Shown in pieces: positions 58,444 through 64,000 of a DNA stretch of 64,000 bases. Where the stretch lies: contig CAZFTJ010000002.1 of the NCBI GenBank assembly GCA_964521865.1, positions 310,001 through 374,000 of the forward strand, read 5' to 3'. A program made the position numbers and the translations under genes. The notes under the pieces were generated by a model that was not told the origin of the DNA, made no database searches, and was given only the letters and a program-made list of their open reading frames with translations. This DNA is from CAYSRJ01 sp964521865 (GTDB lineage Bacteria > Spirochaetota > B62-G9 > DRHN01). The first letter of the stretch is position 1; every line of letters begins with the position of its first letter.

Positions 58444-60216
58444 CTACAGCAAACCTACATTGATGTTTTCCGTGTCTCCATTGTACGACAACCGTATCCT
58501 GTTTTTGGTATTCTCCGGTTCATACACCGCCGAACCGAAATAAATGCGAACACCCTTGTACAGAGAATCCCGTACGACCACTTCACTGTCATACACATCC
58601 GACAACTTTGCCAGATACTTTTGTTCCTTTTTCTTCAGATCATTGATGGCTATTTTCAGTATAGTCGCCCTTTTGCGGGCCTCGTTATAGGTTGCACGGA
58701 TTTTTTCGGGAAGCTCATCCAGGTCGGTATATACCCTTTTCACCTTGTCGATCAGAAGAAATATCTTATTCAATGCACTCTGATACTTTGCAAGTTTTTT
58801 CCCGAGCTCCTTCATCTTTATCTCAATGACAAAATCAGAACCAACATAGACCTCCATCTTATGTTCTGATTCATTCCCAAGTATTTTGACCTCCACTCCC
58901 TCTCTGGCTTTGAGCACTCCGCCGATAATCTGCCCTTTCTCCGTTAATGAGAGTATTCGTCCTCCTGCAATAAGCGTGCAGTTCAGAGCTGCTCGTTTAA
59001 TGTTGATGCTTCCTCCGGCCCGTATCTCGGAGTTCTCGGCAAACTTTGCAGTTACATCGCCCTTTGCATATACCAGTCCCCTGTTCTTTCCGATAATGCC
59101 GTTCTTAACAACAATATTTCCGCCTGCATGCAGCTCGCTGCAGCCCGCGTTGCCGTTTACTACGATATCCTTACCTGCGAGCACATTGAATCCATCCGCG
59201 ACGCTCCCCTGCACCGATACAACACCGTTAAAATTAATATTGCCTGTTTTCGGGCCCACATCACCCTGGATTGTGAGAACCGGCTCGGTTGAAATACAGC
59301 TTCCCGCCATTACAAGCTGCCCGTCAATTTTTGATATATAGCGAATGGTCTCATCTTCATCCTGCATCTGAATATTGTTCCCGACCTCAAGCGCTATATC
59401 ATCCCCTCTGCGAGCAGGAATCACATCTCCCGTAACGGAATGCCCGTCCTTTTCACCCTTTTTTGCCTTATGCACCACTGCAATCAGTTGATCCTTGCCT
59501 ACATGTGTAATATCGTCATGTTCCTTGAAATCGACCTTCCCGTTATGCAGTACGGTAAACGAACTACCCGAGGCAAGCCGAACTTTGAACTCTATCCGCG
59601 CATCCCTGCCGTACACAGGCTCATCACCTTCCGCAATAACCACGTCGCCTATCGCAATCCTCTCACCAACCGCCCTGTCTAGGGTTTCACGTATTACGTC
59701 CTCCTTGATACCGTACGTAATACCTTTTTCCCGGCACAGCACCATGACATCTTCACTCGTAACCGGTTTCGCCCCGCCGACAGGAGGCGTCACTGTGAGA
59801 AATGCCTTCATGGCATCATCGGCGATTGCTACAACGCATCTTCCGTGCCGGTAGGTCTTTCCCTCAATATAATTCGTTCCTCTGTCATCTCTGAGAACGG
59901 TAACTACACCGTCCGTACCCATAAAATATTTCGTTCCACCTTCAACTCTTATATGCGCACCGGCAACGAGCCTCGTTTCAGACACCTCATCCGGGACTAT
60001 TCTCTCCCCAAGAACGTTTTTTCCCTCTTTTCCCGGCACAGCGGGAACGAGCTCTGCAACGACATCCCCCTTTTTTGCAAACCCTCTCTGCACAACAGTT
60101 CGGTCCCCCCCCGATTTCTCCTGTTTCAGTTTACTTTCGGCCCTTCCGGATTCTAAGGGCGACATACGTTCTGTGAATTTCTTTTTTTTATGAGATCTCA
60201 ACCGTACTTTTCCCAT
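58444..60216 (-). CDS. FapA (DUF342) protein, main part of split gene
   Basis: A 590-residue FapA-family protein. After a basic linker (residues 1-45) it has the FapA N-domain (VVAELVPAVPGKEGKNVLGERIVPDE, and again KPVTSEDVMVLCREKGITYGIKEDVIRE), then the beta-helix repeats (GNINFNGVVSVQGSVADGFNVLAGKDIVVNG) and a coiled coil with a C-terminal beta domain. FapA proteins are linked to flagellar polarity and envelope roles in Vibrio and are common in spirochaetes. The start ATG at 60216 directly follows, in the same frame, the TAA that ends the upstream ORF. No strong ribosome-binding site is placed before it. The upstream ORF carries the first FapA-N half, so the two were probably one gene. Confidence 0.75.
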   Translation of the reverse strand: MGKVRLRSHKKKKFTERMSPLESGRAESKLKQEKSGGDRTVVQRGFAKKGDVVAELVPAVPGKEGKNVLGERIVPDEVSETRLVAGAHIRVEGGTKYFMGTDGVVTVLRDDRGTNYIEGKTYRHGRCVVAIADDAMKAFLTVTPPVGGAKPVTSEDVMVLCREKGITYGIKEDVIRETLDRAVGERIAIGDVVIAEGDEPVYGRDARIEFKVRLASGSSFTVLHNGKVDFKEHDDITHVGKDQLIAVVHKAKKGEKDGHSVTGDVIPARRGDDIALEVGNNIQMQDEDETIRYISKIDGQLVMAGSCISTEPVLTIQGDVGPKTGNINFNGVVSVQGSVADGFNVLAGKDIVVNGNAGCSELHAGGNIVVKNGIIGKNRGLVYAKGDVTAKFAENSEIRAGGSINIKRAALNCTLIAGGRILSLTEKGQIIGGVLKAREGVEVKILGNESEHKMEVYVGSDFVIEIKMKELGKKLAKYQSALNKIFLLIDKVKRVYTDLDELPEKIRATYNEARKRATILKIAINDLKKKEQKYLAKLSDVYDSEVVVRDSLYKGVRIYFGSAVYEPENTKNRIRLSYNGDTENINVGLL

Positions 60217-60915
60217 TTAAGTAACCAGTGTATCCTCATTACCGTTATCCTCTTTAAATAAAACGGATTCATCATCACTGAAATGAAATTCAATCGATCC
60301 GTTCTTTCCCTGTACCGGCAAAGTACCCTGCGCGATAATCACTCCCCGCTTCATGTCTTTTGTCTTTTCCACATTCTGTATAAGCTTTTTCAGCAGCTCC
60401 GTATTTACGCCGTACACTACACCTTTCGCCTTCAATTCCCTGTTCACCATTTCATAGTTGAGCGGCCTCCCGTTCCCCTCGGACGGATTGAGGTCTATGA
60501 CTGCCCCCATTTTATCCTCGTTTACCGTTACCGTACAGCTTCCGTCAATCGATGTTTTTTCATCCCGTTCCTCAAAAGGCACTTTCTCCCTGTTCTCCGT
60601 ATTCATCTCGACAGCCGCTGCATCGGTTTTTTGATTTTCAACGATCTGTTCCAAAGGTTTGAAAATGACTTCTTCATCTTTATTGATTATATCACAAAAA
60701 TCACTATCGGAGGGGATGCCGAGTTCCTTTTCGAGCGAATCCAGCTCGGCGGCGTCCGCATCCTTCAAGCGGTCACGAATCTGTCCATTGATGTCGATAT
60801 TTCCAATATCGGGCACCTCGGTACTTTTTAAAATATTCTGCACCTGTTCCTCAATCTCAGATTCCTTGTCCGGTTTCTTCCTCTTTTTTGAGATATGAGA
60901 ACCTTCGTCTGTCAT
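60217..60915 (-). CDS. FapA N-terminal part of split gene
   Basis: A 232-residue ORF. Residues about 1-125 are charged, low-complexity and coiled-coil-like; residues about 125-215 (DGSCTVTVNEDKMGAVIDLN, NYEMVNRELKAKGVVYGVNTELLKKLIQ, GTLPVQGKNGSIEFHF) are the opening of a FapA-N domain that in intact family members continues straight into the V-x-E-x-x-P-A-x-x-G-x-x-G-x-x-V-x-G-E segment now found in the next ORF. The TAA at 60219-60217 is followed at once by ATG in the same frame. Either the gene is broken by a nonsense change or the two chains assemble. ATG 60915 is used. Confidence 0.72.
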   Translation of the reverse strand: MTDEGSHISKKRKKPDKESEIEEQVQNILKSTEVPDIGNIDINGQIRDRLKDADAAELDSLEKELGIPSDSDFCDIINKDEEVIFKPLEQIVENQKTDAAAVEMNTENREKVPFEERDEKTSIDGSCTVTVNEDKMGAVIDLNPSEGNGRPLNYEMVNRELKAKGVVYGVNTELLKKLIQNVEKTKDMKRGVIIAQGTLPVQGKNGSIEFHFSDDESVLFKEDNGNEDTLVT

Positions 60916-60929
60916 TATTCACCCTTGTT

Positions 60930-60982
60930 ATTATCCGGACGCTTCGCATCCGGATAATGTCGCTTGACGGCGGCATTAAATT
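60930..60982 (-). repeat. Composite hairpin repeat, copy 2 (before fapA)
   Basis: The same stem as at 47514-47542: ATTATCCGGA (60930-60939) and TCCGGATAAT (60949-60958), one base different in the loop, then GTCG and after six bases GGCGGCATTAAATT. It lacks the small extra hairpin of copy 1. It starts 14 bases before the fapA start codon. Confidence 0.75.
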
Positions 60983-61037
60983 GCAGAACTATCAATATCG
61001 AGTAACAAGCACGAGTAATTCCGTGTAAAAAACGTAT

Positions 61038-61068
61038 AAAAAAAGAGGAGAGAACATCATCTCTCCTC
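61038..61068 (-). terminator. Terminator of groEL
   Basis: On the - strand GAGGAGAGA (61068-61060), six-base loop, TCTCTCCTC (61053-61045), then seven T (61044-61038): a textbook intrinsic terminator about 50 bases after the groEL stop. Confidence 0.92.
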
Positions 61069-61116
61069 TGTATTATGAATCATTTTTTGGGAGTATTCAA
61101 TTTATTTTTTTACTGT

Positions 61117-62754
61117 TTAATACATTCCTCCCATTCCTCCCGGACCGCCACCCGGAGGCATACCGGCAACAGTTTCCTTCTTTTCAGGAATATCTGTGAC
61201 AATCGTCTCCGTGGTAAGAAGAAGGGCCGATACGCTTGCCGCATTCTGCAGTTCGGACCGCACTACCTTCGCAGGGTCGATAATACCGGCCTTGAACATA
61301 TCCGCCCATTCGAGTTTCGCCGCATCGAATCCCATGTTCTTTTCCTTGGCTTTCGCCTGTTCGGCAATGACCGAACCGTCAACACCCGCATTATTTGCAA
61401 TCTGCCTGATCGGCTCTTCAAGAGCCCTTATTATTATTTTCTTACCGATTTCCTCATCGCCCTCAAGCTTAAATTTTTCAACAAACGGAATACATCTCAG
61501 CAGTGTAATACCACCACCTGGAACTATCCCTTCCTCGACCGCGGCCCTTGTTGCCGACAACGCATCCTCAACCCTGTGCTTCTTCTCTTTCAGCTCGATT
61601 TCTGTCGCCGCACCCACATTGATAACCGCCACTCCGCCTGCCAGCTTTGCGAGTCTCTCCTGGAGCTTTTCCCTGTCGTAATCCGAGGTAGTCTCATCTA
61701 TCTGGATTTTTATCTGATTGATTCTGCCCTGAATGGTTTTTGTCTCACCGGCTCCTTCAACAATGGTGGTATTCTCCTTGTCGACAGTCACCCGTTTGGC
61801 ACGGCCCAGATCCTTGAGATCGGTGTTTTCGAGCTTCATACCCATCTCCTCGGAAATAACCCTGCCCCCGGTCAGAATGGCGATATCTTCAAGCATAGCC
61901 TTCCTTCTATCTCCAAAACCAGGCGCCTTGACGGCAACAACGTTCAGTGTTCCCCTGATCTTATTTACAACAAGAGTCGCCAGAGCTTCGCCCTCGACAT
62001 CCTCGGCTATTATAAGAAGAGGCTTGCCCATCTGCGCCACTTTTTCAAGAACAGAAATGAGGTCTTTCATGGCGCTGATCTTCTTATCATGAATCAGAAC
62101 CATTGTATCTTCAAGAACGGCATTCATATTTTCGGCATTGGTAACAAAATAGGGCGACAGATACCCTCTGTCAAACTGCATACCTTCGACGACCTCAAGA
62201 TGAGTCTCCATAGATTTGGCTTCCTCAACCGTTATCACGCCGTCCTTACCCACCTTGTCCATCGCATCGGCAATGAGTTTCCCTATTTCAGGATCGTTGT
62301 TCGCAGATATTGCGGCAATGTTCGAGATCTCTTCCGCAGTTTCGATCTTCTTGGACAATTTTTCGATCTGTTCAACCGCAACCTTTACCGCCTTTTCAAC
62401 GCCTCTCTTAATGCCCATCGGATTGGCACCGGCCGTTACGTTTCGCAAACCTTCTTTGATAATGCTCTGCGCAAGGAGGGTAGCAGTCGTGGTGCCGTCG
62501 CCTGCAACATCATTTGTTTTTGTTGCAACTTCTTTTACCAGCTGTGCCCCCATATTTTCAAAAGGATCCTCAAGCTCGATTTCCTTCGCAATAGTTACAC
62601 CGTCGTTCGTTACCGTAGGAGCACCAAACTTTTTATCGAGTACAACGTTTCTTCCCTTTGGACCCAAGGTGACTTTTACGGCATTGGCAAGTTTGTCAAC
62701 TCCTTTGAGCAGGGTTCGTCTCGATTCCTCATCGTATAACAGCTGTTTTGCCAT
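61117..62754 (-). CDS. groL: 60-kDa chaperonin GroEL
   Basis: A 545-residue chaperonin forming 14-mer rings that refold proteins with ATP. VTLGPKGRNVVLDKKFGAPTVTNDGVTIAKEIEL at the start, AGDGTTTATLLAQSI and the GGM-rich tail (PPGGGPGGMGGMY) are diagnostic. No groES lies in the window. A promoter lies upstream; the CIRCE operator is absent, so heat-shock control may be by another route. Full length. A long frame on the opposite strand over this gene is a shadow. Confidence 0.98.
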   Translation of the reverse strand: MAKQLLYDEESRRTLLKGVDKLANAVKVTLGPKGRNVVLDKKFGAPTVTNDGVTIAKEIELEDPFENMGAQLVKEVATKTNDVAGDGTTTATLLAQSIIKEGLRNVTAGANPMGIKRGVEKAVKVAVEQIEKLSKKIETAEEISNIAAISANNDPEIGKLIADAMDKVGKDGVITVEEAKSMETHLEVVEGMQFDRGYLSPYFVTNAENMNAVLEDTMVLIHDKKISAMKDLISVLEKVAQMGKPLLIIAEDVEGEALATLVVNKIRGTLNVVAVKAPGFGDRRKAMLEDIAILTGGRVISEEMGMKLENTDLKDLGRAKRVTVDKENTTIVEGAGETKTIQGRINQIKIQIDETTSDYDREKLQERLAKLAGGVAVINVGAATEIELKEKKHRVEDALSATRAAVEEGIVPGGGITLLRCIPFVEKFKLEGDEEIGKKIIIRALEEPIRQIANNAGVDGSVIAEQAKAKEKNMGFDAAKLEWADMFKAGIIDPAKVVRSELQNAASVSALLLTTETIVTDIPEKKETVAGMPPGGGPGGMGGMY

Positions 62755-62795
62755 TTTCGTTCCCTTCCTTCCTTTCTTGAAATTTTGTTTACGAA

Positions 62796-62824
62796 AAGAT
62801 AATAAATAGTGTTTTTAAAATCAA
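62796..62824 (-). promoter_or_regulatory. Promoter of groEL
   Basis: On the - strand TTGATT (62824-62819), 17 bases, TATCTT (62801-62796) lies about 40 bases before the ATG. No CIRCE (TTAGCACTC-N9-GAGTGCTAA) is present. Confidence 0.55.
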
Positions 62825-63015
62825 GTTTTTTGATAGTAATTTTAACAAGTACAATGCGTCTAATTTAAGTGACTGTTGATATTTAAACAATACCACAAAT
62901 ATTTACCGGTTTAAAACTATCGGCAGTCCGCTTTAAAAGAGAGTTCAACCCCCCGCAGCCGGCTGAACGCACGCCCACTCGCATCCTCCACCGATGATCC
63001 GCGATTCTAGAAAAA

Positions 63016-63087
63016 GCCACCCATCGGAGTTGAACCGATAACCTACGCATTACGAATGCGTTGCTCTACCGGTTGAGCTAGGGTGGC
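63016..63087 (-). tRNA. tRNA-Thr (anticodon CGT)
   Basis: The - strand folds as a 72-base tRNA: acceptor GCCACCC/GGGTGGC, D arm GCTC..GAGC, anticodon arm CGCAT-TCGTAA-ATGCG with anticodon CGT, T arm ATCGG-TTCAACT-CCGAT. CCA is not encoded. It reads ACG threonine codons. Confidence 0.93.
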
Positions 63088-63095
63088 GTGAAATT

Positions 63096-63167
<72 letters not shown>

Positions 63168-63248
63168 CTGGCGATAATGTAACAGATTCCCTTAAAATTG
63201 TAAATATTTTTTTCATGGTTTTTGCCGCAGGAGTATACACCTGAAACC

Positions 63249-63284
63249 AAAAAGGTCCCGCCCTTGCGGGCGGGACCGTTTTTT
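63249..63284. terminator. Bidirectional terminator between flaA and the tRNAs
   Basis: GGTCCCGCCC (63254-63263), loop TTGC, GGGCGGGACC (63268-63277): a perfect ten-base stem with A runs before and T runs after, so it can act in both directions. It ends the flaA transcript from the right. Confidence 0.95.
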
Positions 63285-63306
63285 AGACTGTACATGTGGA
63301 AGGATG

Positions 63307-64000
63307 TTACTTCGATTCGGTTACCGCATGCTGCATCTTCACCAGTTCCTGCTGCCTGAGCAGCTGGAGGATGCCGAGCCTTCTGATTTCGGCAGCCCTG
63401 CGTGCATCTCTCCGTGCCTGGAGAATACCCCATGCAGCTTCGTCGTTGATGTCGCGCTCAGCCTCGAGCACTGCAAGATCGTACACCATCTGCACATCCT
63501 TGATATAGGTAACGAAGTCACCGCCGATCTGGCTGCCGTGTCTGTATATGGTAAAGGAGTTGAACTTCACCGACGGCATCGTTTCGGGATAGAGAGGGGT
63601 TTTTCTCAGATCGCGCTGTTTGACGTCGGTTATATAGTTCGGGTTTTCCCACGTCAGTGTGCGCCATCCGTCAAAATCAAGATAACCTAAAAACATCTCT
63701 CGTACGTTATTCTGTTCGTTCTGGAGCGATACCGACAAGCCGTGTGGAAAGTTTCTCCCGGTTACTCTCACGGAAATCGATTTGATGGTACCGACATTCC
63801 GCAGAACCCCCTTATGCACGAACTTTGAGCCCTCTCCGGTTTGATCTCCCTCAGCCTGCTCATAGAAGGGTATCTCGAAAGGAGGCGTAATCTTCGCCCA
63901 GGAGTTAAACGGAGCGGTCGGAAAGTGAACACGAACCCCCAGCACATTACCCTGCATCTTTTTACTCTCCACAGGTTTCGTAAACGACAGTATCCTGTTT
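63307..64000 (-). CDS. flaA: Flagellar filament outer layer protein FlaA (partial, cut by right edge)
   Basis: About 231 codons are visible; the 5' end is outside the window. The frame runs to the last base (NRILSFTKPVESK ... at the edge). VHFPTAPFNSWAKITPPFEIPFYE, RNVGTIKSISVRVTGRNFPHGLSVSLQN and WRTLTWENPNYITDV are typical for spirochaetal FlaA, the sheath protein that covers the periplasmic flagellar filament. The C-terminal helix (residues about 165-221 of the visible part) is rich in Arg and Glu (LQARRDARRAAEIRRLG). No alternative family fits. A perfect terminator follows the gene. Confidence 0.88.
   Translation of the reverse strand, partial: NRILSFTKPVESKKMQGNVLGVRVHFPTAPFNSWAKITPPFEIPFYEQAEGDQTGEGSKFVHKGVLRNVGTIKSISVRVTGRNFPHGLSVSLQNEQNNVREMFLGYLDFDGWRTLTWENPNYITDVKQRDLRKTPLYPETMPSVKFNSFTIYRHGSQIGGDFVTYIKDVQMVYDLAVLEAERDINDEAAWGILQARRDARRAAEIRRLGILQLLRQQELVKMQHAVTESK

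Noticed and set aside
60217..60219. Stop-codon recoding at the fapA TAA
   Set aside because: TAA is not a selenocysteine or pyrrolysine codon, and no recoding stem was seen; a break or two-chain protein is simpler.
61075..62739. Long open frame on the + strand opposite groEL
   Set aside because: It is a mirror of the conserved groEL coding sequence and has no family signature or ribosome-binding site.
62755..62900. CIRCE operator before groEL
   Set aside because: The TTAGCACTC-N9-GAGTGCTAA element is not present on either strand in the region.

Overview
The window reads as a chromosomal segment of an anaerobic, flagellated spirochaete (Spirochaetota). The strongest pointers are a partial flagellar filament sheath protein FlaA at the right edge, a DUF115 'motility accessory factor' glycosyltransferase, FapA (DUF342) proteins and a PilZ protein. 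Anaerobic life is suggested by ferritin, PerR and rubrerythrin, a pyruvate phosphate dikinase, a two-part MetF/MetV methylene-tetrahydrofolate reductase and a C-GCAxxG redox protein. I see no CRISPR array, insertion sequence, integrase or prophage module. Most of the window is ordinary core chromosome, and the lagging (-) strand carries most genes. Genus and species cannot be told from this window.

Layout: 1-1.5 kb holds an iron/peroxide group (ferritin end, perR, rubrerythrin). 1.6-5.1 kb holds a small cupin and a btuFCD vitamin B12 importer under a cobalamin riboswitch with its terminator. 5.3-6.6 kb carries a C-GCAxxG protein and ribulose-phosphate epimerase. 6.7-10.1 kb is a YhaO/YhaN-type nuclease-ATPase pair. 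10.5-14.1 kb is gap-pgk-tpi-secG. 14.5-22.1 kb is glyQ-glyS-ppdK-lepA behind a clear promoter. 22.3-23.9 kb is a class B penicillin-binding protein. 24.0-28.3 kb is an ArsR repressor with a perfect operator, a CadA-type P1B-ATPase and the DUF115 glycosyltransferase.

28.3-35.0 kb (all -) runs PilZ, YihY, tsaE, tsaB, then an overlapping set: CHAT-domain protease, sigma factor, zinc-finger anti-sigma, a 48-codon ferritin-like fragment and ogg. The CHAT protease-sigma-anti-sigma trio is the best candidate for an undescribed signalling system; it looks like a stand-alone protease-controlled sigma switch. 35-42 kb holds a DUF3108 exported protein, a PHP-domain protein, a URO-D-family protein, a zinc alcohol dehydrogenase and an SDR. 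41-47.4 kb is the classic rpsB-tsf-pyrH-frr-uppS-cdsA-rseP order without dxr; RpsB has a long acidic tail.

47.9-50.8 kb holds maf, a ZIP transporter and a predicted 10-TM metal exporter behind a Fur box. 50.9-56.6 kb is a five-gene operon joining a GltD/MvhD fusion, MetV and MetF to a response regulator and a two-CW-domain histidine kinase. 57.2-60.9 kb holds a double cNMP-domain regulator and a fapA gene split by an in-frame stop. 61.1-64 kb holds groEL, tRNA-Thr, tRNA-Phe and the flaA 3' part. A composite hairpin repeat occurs twice (47.5 and 60.9 kb).
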